From: DUPU01 sp050952465
Lineage (GTDB): Bacteria; Bacillota; Dehalobacteriia; Dehalobacteriales; Dehalobacteriaceae
Length of the DNA stretch: 64,000 nt
Assembly: GCA_050952465.1 (NCBI GenBank)
Contig: JBMNKZ010000008.1
Location: forward strand, 186,001-250,000
Direction of reading: 5' to 3'
A program made the position numbers and the translations under genes. This document shows, piece by piece, positions 1 through 8,627 of the stretch. Positions within the stretch are counted from its first letter, which is position 1, and the number at the start of each line of letters is the position of its first letter. The notes under the pieces were generated by a model. That model was not told the DNA's origin. It searched no databases and was given only the letters and a program-made list of their open reading frames with translations.

Positions 1-2
1 TG

Positions 3-1049
3 CCTGGGGCTGGTACTCGTTGGGGGGAAAAGCTGCTTTTGCAATACTATTTAAAAAGAGGTCCTCACATCGTGGCCCTTGGTGGGGGAACGGGATTATC
101 TACTCTGTTAAGGGGTTTAAAAGAGGTAACAAGCAATATAACGGCTATTGTAACGGTGACAGACGATGGAGGCAGCTCCGGCCGATTAAGGGGAGATCTG
201 GGGATGCTTCCTCCCGGGGATATTAGAAATTGCTTGGTGGCCCTGGCAGACCGGGAAAGCTCCCTGGAAAGGTTATTTAGTTACCGTTTTTCCAAAGGGG
301 GGGAGCTGGCTGGGCACAGCTTAGGAAATTTGCTTTTAGCCGGGTTGACTCAGGAAACCGGAAATCTGGCCCAGGCCGTGCAAGAAGCAAGTAAAATATT
401 GGCTGTTCGGGGCCGGGTACTGCCGGTAACGTTGGATAATGTGGTTTTAGTCGGGGAAATGGGTGACGGGAGGGTCATCAGGGGGGAAACCAATATGGTT
501 TCCGATGCCGCCCGGATCAAAAGAGTATTTTTGGATCCTGCTGATTGTACCCCTCTTAAAGCAGCTATTGATGCCATTATGTCTGCTGATGCGGTGATTT
601 TAGGCCCAGGCAGCCTTTATACCAGTGTCATCCCTAATTTATTGGTGCCGGGGATTAGTGAGGCGATCCGAAAGTCAAAGGCCAAAACCTATTATATTTG
701 CAACATTATGACCCAGCCGGGAGAGACCGATGCTTATCTGGCATCACATCATCTTAAAGCAATTATCGATCATTGTGGTCCGGGATTAATTGATAAGATC
801 ATCGTAAATAACGAGACTATTTCACCTAAGTTAAAGGAAAAATATCAAGCTAAAGGAGCTAAACCTGTAAAATTAGATGAAAACAGACTTAAAAAGTTAG
901 GGGTAGAGGTCATTCAATATCCTCTTTGTGCCCAGCATGATTTAGCCCGACATGATCCGGAAAAAACTCTCCGGGTATTAATGGAAGAAATTCAGGGTCA
1001 TACGGCGTCTTTATTTGGTTATGGGGTAAAATCTACATCCGGGAAATAA
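3..1049 (+). CDS. yvcK: YvcK/CofD-like gluconeogenesis factor, probably 5'-truncated by window edge
   Basis: UPF0052/CofD-like protein needed in Bacillus for growth on gluconeogenic carbon and for envelope shape; it binds UDP-sugars in that model. The GGGTGLSTLLRGLK nucleotide-binding loop is followed by TDDGGSSGRLR, PPGDIRNCL and GHSLGNL, all family hallmarks. The frame is open to the left edge; the first candidate start is TTG at 39 (336 aa). Many clostridial homologues have an N-terminal membrane segment before a KRGP-like linker, and that linker is visible here, so the true start is probably upstream of the window. whiA follows after 26 bp, the conserved order. Confidence 0.9.
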   Translation, partial: PGAGTRWGEKLLLQYYLKRGPHIVALGGGTGLSTLLRGLKEVTSNITAIVTVTDDGGSSGRLRGDLGMLPPGDIRNCLVALADRESSLERLFSYRFSKGGELAGHSLGNLLLAGLTQETGNLAQAVQEASKILAVRGRVLPVTLDNVVLVGEMGDGRVIRGETNMVSDAARIKRVFLDPADCTPLKAAIDAIMSADAVILGPGSLYTSVIPNLLVPGISEAIRKSKAKTYYICNIMTQPGETDAYLASHHLKAIIDHCGPGLIDKIIVNNETISPKLKEKYQAKGAKPVKLDENRLKKLGVEVIQYPLCAQHDLARHDPEKTLRVLMEEIQGHTASLFGYGVKSTSGK

Positions 1050-1075
1050 ACAGCTATAGGTCAGAGGTGATAGGG

Positions 1076-2029
1076 TTGTCTTTTTCTGTCAAAACAAAAA
1101 ATGAACTAGCCCATATTATTTCTCATAAAAGGTGTTGTCAACTTGCTGAATTGGTAGCCCTAATCCGTATGGACGGGACAATTCAGATTAGTGCCTATCA
1201 AAAGGTTTCCATTTCTGTCATTACAGAAAACGCTGCTGTAGCTCGTAAAACTTTTAAACTGTGCAAAAAATTGTTTGATATGCGTACGGAGATTTTGATG
1301 CATAGAAAGAGCCGCTTAAAAAAGAATAATGTCTATTCCATTCGTATTCCGCCTCAGCCTCAGGTAGGACAAGTATTGCATCTTTTAGGATTTATGGATG
1401 AGCAGCATAATTGGCGCACAGATTTTCGAGATACTTTTCCTGAAAACCTAGTAAAAAATCCATGCTGTAAAAGGGCTTATTTAAGGGGGGCTTTTTTGGG
1501 GGGCGGTTCCGTCAACAATCCGGAAGGCACATATCACTTAGAAATTATCACTCATAGCAGAGTTCATGCCGAAGCCATTGCTAAGCTGATGCATGATCAT
1601 GATTTATCGGCTAAAATCAGCGGTCGCAAAAACTGGTTTGTTATTTACCTAAAAGAAAGTGAACAAATTGTAAATTGCTTGAATTTACTTGGGGCACACC
1701 AAGCTCTTTTTGATTTTGAAAATACCCGCATCATCAAGGAAATGAGAAACCAGGTGAACCGCTTGGTAAATTGTGAAACGGCCAATTTGAATAAAACAGT
1801 AAATGCCGCCCTGCGGCAATTAGAAGCTATTGATGTGATTGAATCTACCATTGGGCTGAATAAACTATCCCCCGGTTTGAGGCAGGTGGCGGAATTACGC
1901 TTAGCCTATCCCGATGTCAGCTTAAAAGAACTGGGGGAAAATGCCACCCCGAAGATTGGCAAGTCTGGAATCAGTCATAGAATGCGGAAGCTGGAAACCA
2001 TTGCTGAGAAATTGAGAACTAAGGGATAG
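1076..2029 (+). CDS. whiA: WhiA sporulation/cell-division regulator
   Basis: DNA-binding protein of the WhiA family, with an inactive LAGLIDADG homing-endonuclease fold followed by a C-terminal helix-turn-helix. The sequence begins with the typical SFSVKTKNELAHI segment, contains LRGAFLGGGSVNNPEGTYHLEI (split here only by my reading) in the endonuclease-like domain, and ends with LKELGENA..KIGKSGISHRMRKL, the HTH. A GTG at 1067 is also in frame, but TTG at 1076 is preferred because an AGAGG ribosome site lies 8 nt upstream and the resulting N-terminus matches the family. It lies directly after yvcK, as in most Firmicutes. Confidence 0.93.
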   Translation: MSFSVKTKNELAHIISHKRCCQLAELVALIRMDGTIQISAYQKVSISVITENAAVARKTFKLCKKLFDMRTEILMHRKSRLKKNNVYSIRIPPQPQVGQVLHLLGFMDEQHNWRTDFRDTFPENLVKNPCCKRAYLRGAFLGGGSVNNPEGTYHLEIITHSRVHAEAIAKLMHDHDLSAKISGRKNWFVIYLKESEQIVNCLNLLGAHQALFDFENTRIIKEMRNQVNRLVNCETANLNKTVNAALRQLEAIDVIESTIGLNKLSPGLRQVAELRLAYPDVSLKELGENATPKIGKSGISHRMRKLETIAEKLRTKG

Positions 2030-2046
2030 AGGCGGGTGGTCATTCC

Positions 2047-2520
2047 TTGAGAAATGTAGTTAGCTTCCCAGTGGAAGGAAAAAACTCTTTGCAATATTGG
2101 ACTAAGGCAGTTCCTCCCTGGAAAGCAGTAAGAAATTTTATTGTAATTGAGTTATGCCGTTATTTACCTTTTCTTAATCTGAAAAATATTCTTTACCGTA
2201 CCTTGGGTATGAAGGTGGGAAAAAATGTTTCCTTCGGTTTGATGGCCATGGTTGATATTTTTTTCCCTCAATTAATTACCATTGGGGAGAACAGTATCCT
2301 GGGCTATAACAGTACCGTGCTTTGTCATGAGTTTTTGATTCGGGAATACCGAACCGGGCCGGTAATTATCGGCAAGGATGTGATGATTGGGGCCAATGCC
2401 ACCATTCTTCCTGGGGTAACTATTGGGGACGGGGCTGTGGTTGGCGCGGGAGCGGTAGTGACGAAAGATGTGCCGCCCTATACAACGGTTTTCGGGGTAC
2501 CTGCTAAACCTAAACTATAG
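2047..2520 (+). CDS. Left-handed beta-helix acyltransferase (hexapeptide repeat)
   Basis: 157-aa protein of the hexapeptide-repeat (LbH) O-acetyltransferase type. Repeats are visible as IGENSILG, VIIGKDVMIGANATILPGV and TIGDGAVVGAGAVVTKDVPPY, ending in the VFGVPAKP signature common to maltose/galactoside and serine acetyltransferase-like enzymes. The N-terminal ~60 residues are not repeats. The start is TTG, 17 bp after whiA, so it is probably co-transcribed with it. The acceptor cannot be told from sequence; a cell-surface polysaccharide or small sugar is plausible. The ribosome site is weak. Confidence 0.8.
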   Translation: MRNVVSFPVEGKNSLQYWTKAVPPWKAVRNFIVIELCRYLPFLNLKNILYRTLGMKVGKNVSFGLMAMVDIFFPQLITIGENSILGYNSTVLCHEFLIREYRTGPVIIGKDVMIGANATILPGVTIGDGAVVGAGAVVTKDVPPYTTVFGVPAKPKL

Positions 2521-2560
2521 AGGAAATCCGCGGGACTTCCCCGTTTAATGAGGTAAACAG

Positions 2561-3169
2561 ATGAAAGATACAATGAGAAAACAATTCACGGCATTTTTTT
2601 TAGATCGCCGGGTCTTAATAGGGTTATTATTTATTAACATCATTGGATCCCTTTATGGGTACTACTGGTATCGGGGGCAACTAGCTTCCACAAATAAGTT
2701 ACTCTTACTTTTTGTTCCCGACAGTCCTTTATCTACTACTCTTTTTTCCTTTGTCTTATTTCTCCATCTTACTAGAAAACAAATCACGGTCCTGTCCCTT
2801 CTGGCCAGCACTTTTCTTGTGAAATATGGATTATGGGCGGTGGCCGTGAATTTGCATTTATTATTTTTGGGGGAGGGTTTTACCTGGGTTAACCTGATGC
2901 TGGCTTTGTCCCATTTAGGTATGGCCGCGGAAGGGATGATCTATTATCCTTATAAAGGCATTAGCTTTAGGGAAGTCCTCTTTGTTACCGGAATTTTGGC
3001 TTTTCAGGATTTTATGGATTATGTGATAGGACTGCATCCTTATTTATTTAGCACGGCTCAATATACCTTTGCCCTGCATACCGCCCTTATTCTAACCGGG
3101 ATAATTCTCGGATTTATCTGGTATCATTATCGCTTGGGGCATAAGTTTCCTAGCTATTTTATCAGGTGA
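2561..3169 (+). CDS. DUF1405 (YpjA-like) integral membrane protein
   Basis: 202-aa hydrophobic protein with about five to six predicted membrane spans, matching the DUF1405/YpjA family: an N-terminal LLFINIIGSLYGYYWY, a central VKYGLWAV and a C-terminal LHTALILTGIILGFIWY. The function of the family is unknown. It sits between the acyltransferase and rpoN in the same direction with short gaps, so it may be part of the whiA transcription unit. Confidence 0.75.
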   Translation: MKDTMRKQFTAFFLDRRVLIGLLFINIIGSLYGYYWYRGQLASTNKLLLLFVPDSPLSTTLFSFVLFLHLTRKQITVLSLLASTFLVKYGLWAVAVNLHLLFLGEGFTWVNLMLALSHLGMAAEGMIYYPYKGISFREVLFVTGILAFQDFMDYVIGLHPYLFSTAQYTFALHTALILTGIILGFIWYHYRLGHKFPSYFIR

Positions 3170-3250
3170 TAAAAGGAATTTTGGGACTTAACAAAGAATA
3201 TTTAATATAAGGAACTTAATAACGGTAAATGAATAGTAAGGTGAGTTTAA

Positions 3251-4621
3251 ATGGAACCAAGACTGATCTTGGAACAAAGTCAAAAACTGATTATGACACC
3301 TGAACTGAAACAAGCGATTACAGTTCTCACTTTGCCTGCCCTGGAGCTGACTAACTATATCCAGCAGCAGTTGGAAGAAAATCCGGTTCTAGAACTTCCG
3401 GAGGGATTGGTGGATCCTGATCTCCCCCAAAGTGAGGATGGGACTATTGACTTAAAGGAACTATTTGCCGATAGCAGCGATTTGGGATTGGGTACGGGCG
3501 TTTTCCGAGAAAAAAGAGAGAGGATTTTTGAGCCTGTGGCCATTCAATATTCTTCCTTGCAAGATTATCTAAAATTCCAGCTGCATATTATTAAATTATC
3601 CCCTGAGGAAAGCCTCATCGGGGAGTTTATTATTGACAGCATTAATAGCGATGGATATTTAACGGTAAGCGTTGAGGATATTTCCCAGGTCACCGGTGAA
3701 AGCAAATCGAAAATCAATGATATTTTAAATTTAATTAAGACTTTTGACCCGCCGGGAATAGGAGCATCCAATTTATCCGAATGCCTCAAGCTTCAGCTGG
3801 ATACCAGTGATCCTGCTTATGATTTATTGGTTCGAATGATTGACTGTCACTTGGATGATATTGCCTGTAATAGACTGGTTTTAATTGCCAAGGAATTAAA
3901 GCTTACCATTAAGGAAACACAGGATTTGGTAAATCAGATTAAAAAATTAGATCCTAAACCGGGATTGCAATACGACCAGGAAAATTCAGCGGAATATATA
4001 CTGCCCGATGTGGTGATAGAACGGGTGGGGCAGGAGTATGTGGTTTTGGTTAATGATACTACCGTACCTAGATTGAATATCAATTCCTATTACCGCAATT
4101 TGGTATTGACTGAGGAAAAACTCGAGGACAATGTGCGAAAGTTTGTAGAAGGGAAGCTGAATTCGGCTATATGGTTAATAAAAAGCATTGAGCAGCGCCG
4201 GTTTACCTTATATAAGGTGGCCTCCACTGTGGTAGAATATCAAAGGGAGTTTTTGGATAAAGGTATTGCTTATCTTGTTCCCCTGACTTTAAAGGAAGTG
4301 GCGGAGAAGGTCGGAGTGCATGAGTCTACTGTGAGCAGGGCCATCAGCAATAAATATGTACAAACACCCCGGGGTACTTTTTCTTGGAAGTTCTTTTTTG
4401 CCAGCGGTATTGTGACCTCAGAAGGAGATGCTGCTTCTGCCAACTGGGTGAAGAAATTGATTCAAGATATCATCACTGAAGAAAACACGCATCAGCCCTT
4501 TAGTGACCAAAAACTAACAGATATATTACGGGGAAAGGGCATTAAAATTTCCCGGCGCACCGTGGCCAAATACCGAGAAGAATTGGGTATTTTGAGTTCC
4601 AGCAAAAGAAAGCGATATTAG
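3251..4621 (+). CDS. rpoN: RNA polymerase sigma-54 factor
   Basis: 456-aa sigma-54. Region I is the glutamine-rich start (LEQSQKLIMTPELKQAITVL and IQQQLEENPVLELPE); the core-binding domain follows; a HTH with LKEVAEKVGVHESTVSRAISNKYVQTP lies near residue 350-375; the RpoN box is SRRTVAKYREELGI at the C-terminus. It is full length and intact. A strong terminator follows at 4735, so the unit ends here. Its presence implies -24/-12 promoters and enhancer-binding activators elsewhere in the genome; I saw no convincing -24/-12 site in this window. Confidence 0.97.
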   Translation: MEPRLILEQSQKLIMTPELKQAITVLTLPALELTNYIQQQLEENPVLELPEGLVDPDLPQSEDGTIDLKELFADSSDLGLGTGVFREKRERIFEPVAIQYSSLQDYLKFQLHIIKLSPEESLIGEFIIDSINSDGYLTVSVEDISQVTGESKSKINDILNLIKTFDPPGIGASNLSECLKLQLDTSDPAYDLLVRMIDCHLDDIACNRLVLIAKELKLTIKETQDLVNQIKKLDPKPGLQYDQENSAEYILPDVVIERVGQEYVVLVNDTTVPRLNINSYYRNLVLTEEKLEDNVRKFVEGKLNSAIWLIKSIEQRRFTLYKVASTVVEYQREFLDKGIAYLVPLTLKEVAEKVGVHESTVSRAISNKYVQTPRGTFSWKFFFASGIVTSEGDAASANWVKKLIQDIITEENTHQPFSDQKLTDILRGKGIKISRRTVAKYREELGILSSSKRKRY

Positions 4622-4734
4622 ATTTCCTAAAAGCAATAAAGCAAACAAATCGCAATATATTAATCTTGTTGAGCCTGTTAAATGAGTTTAGAATTAAAAC
4701 TGAGGGAGATAGAAAAAAATATGCGATAAAAATT

Positions 4735-4767
4735 CGGCCGTAGAGATACACCCTCTGCGGCCTTTAT
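4735..4767 (+). terminator. Rho-independent terminator after rpoN
   Basis: Arms GGCCGTAGAG and CTCTGCGGCC pair with one G-T pair and are followed by TTTATATATTTT. Confidence 0.75.
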
Positions 4768-4832
4768 ATATTTTAATATTTTGTTTTTAGGGACTTTGGT
4801 GGTATGATATTTTACGACTTGTGAACATATTT

Positions 4833-4918
4833 GGGACATTCCTGTTAATGAGGAACAGTCTTTAACTTTTAGCAGGTGTGTCCCCTAACCGCTCAAGAGC
4901 AGTCTTTGAACTGTTAGC
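4833..4918 (+). promoter_or_regulatory. Leader/operator region of the corrinoid two-component operon: long inverted repeat and direct repeats
   Basis: The 324-bp gap before 4945 holds the rpoN terminator, then two patterns. GGGACATTCCTG (4833-4844) is nearly complementary to CAGGTGTGTCCC (4873-4884). CAGTCTTTAACTTTTAGC-like (4856-4874) recurs as CAGTCTTTGAACTGTTAGC-like (4900-4918), 44 bp apart. Direct repeats of this kind could bind the AraC-type regulator encoded downstream; that is inference. Confidence 0.35.
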
Positions 4919-4944
4919 TATCGGATACTGAAAGGATGAGAGAG

Positions 4945-6765
4945 ATGCCGGCTAAATTTGATAAAATCATTGAGGCAGTATTGAGCGGCAACGCAGCGGC
5001 AGTAAGGGAACAGGTGAAAAAGGCCTTGACCATGGGAGAAGAACCGGAGAGTATTATTTCCGAAGGTTTAGTGGCTGCCATGGATATAGTAGGGGAGAAA
5101 TTTGAGCGTAATGAAATCTATGTCACGGAGTTAATTGTTACTTCTCGGGCCATGCATGCCGGACTAAACGAAATCAGGCCCTATATGGCGGGAGATAGCA
5201 CGGCTATAGTCGGCCGGGCTGTGTTAGGCACGGTCGCCGGAGATTTGCATGATATTGGAAAAAACCTGTTAAAGCTTTTGCTAGAGGCGGCGGGACTTGA
5301 AATCATTGATTTAGGGGTGGATGTTTCCCCCGGCCGGTTTATTGAAGCGGTGGCAAAGCATAAACCACAGGTGTTGTGCATGTCTGCTCTCCTTAGTACG
5401 ACAGTTAAGTCGATGCAAGATACAGTGGTAGCTTTACAGGAGGCTGGGCTTAGAGATCATGTGAAAGTTATTGTAGGTGGGGCGGCCTTAACTCCTGAGC
5501 TGGCAGAAAAAATTGGGGCGGATGCCTATGGCCATGATGCTGTTACAGGGGTAAAGTTGATAAAAAACTTCATTAGTGACAAGCTTAATCCAGACGTGCC
5601 TTTAATTCTGGAAAATATTTTTTCCGGTACATCTTTACAGGATTTGCAAAAAGCCTTTTCGTCTTTGGTAGGCTTAGATTTAATGGTAGTAGATGCATTA
5701 GGCAATCCTGTGTCTTCCCCTGGCAAATTTATACAATGTTCCCAATATTGTCCTAGGGCCCAAAAAGCCATAGGTAATATTGGTTATCAAACTGTGCCTT
5801 TATGGTCAGGATTAAAAGATGCTTTTGCGTATCGCTGCCATGCCGGATTAATTGAAATTACCTATCCTTTGATTGGCAATATGGGCAGGGTAGGAGCGAT
5901 TATTTGCGGACATTTTTTAATGGAGGGGGATTGCCCAAATAACTCCCCGGAAGGTATTACTATTCTCACCAAGGAGAAATTAGAAAATGTCTGTCGCTTA
6001 TTATCCTTTATCGGGAGTAAAGTTGTTGACTTGAGTCAGGCTTTAACAATTAACCGACAGTTAGAGGAACAAAGAGGCAGTTTTATTCATTTCATGAAAA
6101 GACAGCATCGTTTGGAAGAAGCGTTAAAGGATGCAGAAATGAATGCTTTGCAATCTCAAGTAAACCCGCATTTTTTGTTTAATGCCTTAAACACCATTTC
6201 TCGATTAGCCTTACTGCAAGGAGATTCTCTCACGGAACGGGTGGTGGGGGCTTTAGCCCGCTTGATGAGATATAGTCTGTATCAGGTGAAATCATTAGTT
6301 ACGGTGAAGGAAGAGGTACGCTCTATTCGAGATTTCCTGCTCATCCAAGAAGCCCGTTTTCAAGGGAGAATTTCCAGTCAGGTGGAAGTGGATGAAAATG
6401 TCATGGATAGTGAGATGCCTTGCATGATTCTACAGCCTTTGGTAGAAAATGCCTGCCTCCATGGTTTAGAGCCGTTGAAGCAGGGAGGGTTAATTTCTGT
6501 CCGGGGCTGGCTGGATAATGATCAGGTTCGTTTTGTGATTAAAGATAATGGAGTGGGCATGTCGGAACAGGTGAAAAAGGATATTTTTCATATGAGGAGT
6601 AAACCTGACAGCAGGGGGCAAGTAAGCGGTTTGGGATTGCCTAACGTGCTTAGAAGGTTACAGTATCAATTTGGCAGCGACTGTGCCTTAGATATTGAAA
6701 GTGAGCTTGGTAAAGGAACCAAACTTAAGTTATCCTTTCCTTTTCAAAAACGTAAGGGAGGTTAA
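4945..6765 (+). CDS. Corrinoid-binding, PocR-domain sensor histidine kinase (LytS-type)
   Basis: A fused sensor of about 606 aa. Residues 1-85 match the helical cap of methyltransferase corrinoid proteins; about 85-210 form a B12-binding Rossmann domain with DLHDIG (the DxHxxG base-off ligand histidine), SALLSTT and VGGAALT. About 215-365 are a PocR ligand-binding domain with several cysteines (QCSQYCPRA, YRCHAG). A LytS-type dimerisation/phospho-acceptor segment, SQVNPHFLFNALNTISRL, and an HATPase domain (ENACLHGL, DNGVGM, GLGLPNV) follow. ATG at 4936 touches the AAAGGA site, so ATG 4945 is chosen. It probably senses a corrinoid-bound methyl group or a one-carbon substrate and signals to the regulator 6 bp downstream. 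Confidence 0.85.
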   Translation: MPAKFDKIIEAVLSGNAAAVREQVKKALTMGEEPESIISEGLVAAMDIVGEKFERNEIYVTELIVTSRAMHAGLNEIRPYMAGDSTAIVGRAVLGTVAGDLHDIGKNLLKLLLEAAGLEIIDLGVDVSPGRFIEAVAKHKPQVLCMSALLSTTVKSMQDTVVALQEAGLRDHVKVIVGGAALTPELAEKIGADAYGHDAVTGVKLIKNFISDKLNPDVPLILENIFSGTSLQDLQKAFSSLVGLDLMVVDALGNPVSSPGKFIQCSQYCPRAQKAIGNIGYQTVPLWSGLKDAFAYRCHAGLIEITYPLIGNMGRVGAIICGHFLMEGDCPNNSPEGITILTKEKLENVCRLLSFIGSKVVDLSQALTINRQLEEQRGSFIHFMKRQHRLEEALKDAEMNALQSQVNPHFLFNALNTISRLALLQGDSLTERVVGALARLMRYSLYQVKSLVTVKEEVRSIRDFLLIQEARFQGRISSQVEVDENVMDSEMPCMILQPLVENACLHGLEPLKQGGLISVRGWLDNDQVRFVIKDNGVGMSEQVKKDIFHMRSKPDSRGQVSGLGLPNVLRRLQYQFGSDCALDIESELGKGTKLKLSFPFQKRKGG

Positions 6766-6770
6766 GATAA

Positions 6771-8396
6771 ATGTTGAGAATTATGATTGTTGATGATGAA
6801 CCTCTTGAACGTCAGGGGATTAAATTAATTCTGGAGACCTATCGCCCCCAGGATCAGATAGTGGGTGAGGCCGGTGATGGGGAGGAAGCGATCCAAGTTG
6901 CCACTCGGGTTAAACCCGATGTGATTCTTTTGGATATCCGGATGCCCGGCCTGGATGGTATAGAGGTGGCGAAAATATTGAGGCCGATACTTCCTGATAC
7001 CAGAATAGTGGTGATCTCTGCTCATAGTGAATTTTCCTATGCCAAGAAGGCCGTGGCTTTAGGGACTTCTGATTATTTATTGAAACCGGTGGATACCGAG
7101 GAAATGATAGATCTTTTAGATCATTTGGAGGCAGAGGTGTCGGAGGAACGGGAATCTAAAGAAGAAATGGAGCGCCTCCGAACTATGCTGAAAGATGCGA
7201 TGCCTTTAATTCGGGTGGGCTTTGTCATGGACCTGATAAACGGCAGTCTCACCAATGATGAGGAAGTAAATAGCCGGGCGAAATTTTTAGGTATTCACCA
7301 GCCTTTACGCCTAGCACTGCATATATGGATTGATGACTTAAGCGGACTCAAAACTTATCGCTCAGAACTGGAACATCAAATTTTACAAAAGAAGGTCAGT
7401 GATGCGATCCAAGAAGCCATCAATGATTGGCCCGGTGCCTTGTTGGTACAGATAGGCAGCGGTCAATTTGTCATATTACTTCCTTTCAAAGCAGACGAAG
7501 AGGAAGGTGTGATTCGAGAAAACAGTCAAAAACTTGGGGATCACATCTGTTGTGTAGTTCGTACGAGAACCAAAGCCACTGTAACCGTAGGTTTAGGCCG
7601 GCCGGCCAAAAATGCGGCAGGGTTAGCTCGATCTCACACTGAGGCTTTGACTGCTGGAGAATTTCGGCTGATCTATGGTGGTGATCAGGCGATTCATGCT
7701 GACGATGTCACCACTCCTCATGAAAAAGGTCTTTTACTGGAGCAGGGCAATGAAAAAGGGATGGCCATGGCTATTCGTATGGGCGACTGGGAAAAGACTA
7801 AGCAGCATTTCCTGGCTTTGTGGGCCGACATGCCTAAGGAACAGATGCTAAGTGCGGCGGATATTCGGATGAAACTGTTGGAGGTTTCCGCCCTGGCTTC
7901 TCGCTCTGCCATAGAAGGGGGCGTAAAGGTGGAAGAGATTACTTCTTTAAGTATACCTACGGATAAAGAAATATCTTTTCTAAATTCACTGCCAAAAATT
8001 CATGAACAAGTCTTATCCTGGTTGGGAGAACTCGTCGGTCGAGTGAGATCATCCCGGGAATTCAGAAATGCCAGCCTGGTGGAAAAAGCTGTGCATTATA
8101 TGGAAGAAAATTTCCAAATGGAGCTGAGTCTAGAGGATGTGGCTCAACAGGTTTACTTAAGCCCTTGTTACTTCAGCCGCTTGTTTAAGCAGGTAAAAGG
8201 GTGGAGTTTTTCCGAATATTTAACCCAAGTGCGCATGGAGGAGGCACGGAGGTTATTAATTAACAGCGACCTTCAGATTTCGGAAATTGCTGCCCGGGTG
8301 GGTTACCGGGATGCCAGGTATTTCAGTCAGGTATTTAAACGCAACGAAGGATGCACCCCCATTAGCTATCGTCGTGACGGAATGAAAATTAATTAA
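6771..8396 (+). CDS. Response regulator with AraC-type output domain
   Basis: 541-aa YesN-like regulator. The N-terminal receiver has the acidic pair DDE, the phospho-acceptor Asp in VILLDIRMPGLDG, a conserved Ser/Ala (VVISAHSEF) and Lys (YLLKPVD). A ~300-residue central region of the kind found in YesN proteins separates it from a C-terminal AraC DNA-binding domain (LSLEDVAQQVYLSPCYFSRLFK and ISEIAARVGYRDARYFSQVFKR). It is co-transcribed with the corrinoid sensor kinase. The target is unknown; neither the window's MtaA-like genes nor a methyltransferase operon is adjacent, so it may act on a distant one-carbon regulon and on its own leader. Confidence 0.92.
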   Translation: MLRIMIVDDEPLERQGIKLILETYRPQDQIVGEAGDGEEAIQVATRVKPDVILLDIRMPGLDGIEVAKILRPILPDTRIVVISAHSEFSYAKKAVALGTSDYLLKPVDTEEMIDLLDHLEAEVSEERESKEEMERLRTMLKDAMPLIRVGFVMDLINGSLTNDEEVNSRAKFLGIHQPLRLALHIWIDDLSGLKTYRSELEHQILQKKVSDAIQEAINDWPGALLVQIGSGQFVILLPFKADEEEGVIRENSQKLGDHICCVVRTRTKATVTVGLGRPAKNAAGLARSHTEALTAGEFRLIYGGDQAIHADDVTTPHEKGLLLEQGNEKGMAMAIRMGDWEKTKQHFLALWADMPKEQMLSAADIRMKLLEVSALASRSAIEGGVKVEEITSLSIPTDKEISFLNSLPKIHEQVLSWLGELVGRVRSSREFRNASLVEKAVHYMEENFQMELSLEDVAQQVYLSPCYFSRLFKQVKGWSFSEYLTQVRMEEARRLLINSDLQISEIAARVGYRDARYFSQVFKRNEGCTPISYRRDGMKIN

Positions 8397-8400
8397 ACCG

Positions 8401-8433
8401 GGCTGTCGCAATTAATTTATGCGACAGCTTTTT
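8401..8433 (+). terminator. Terminator after the response regulator gene
   Basis: Perfect arms GCTGTCGCA and TGCGACAGC are followed by TTTTT. Confidence 0.85.
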
Positions 8434-8450
8434 AGTGCAAATGAAGCTAA

Positions 8451-8480
8451 TTGACTTTTTATGAATAGCAACAGTAAGAT
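8451..8480 (+). promoter_or_regulatory. Candidate sigma-A promoter of the glycolysis operon
   Basis: TTGACT and TAAGAT are 18 bp apart, about 150 bp upstream of gap. The leader between them and gap is long enough for an operator, but no CggR gene is present here. Confidence 0.45.
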
Positions 8481-8627
8481 AGCATAATAATAAACTCGAA
8501 ATGAAGGATTTTCTCATCTTGTGTTGAATGCTAGTTATAGCGTGCCCAAATGGTAGTTTTACCCCAAGTTAATAGGGCCGGAATTGACGGGAATAACCCG
8601 GATTGAAATAAAAGGAGGATTTTAAAA

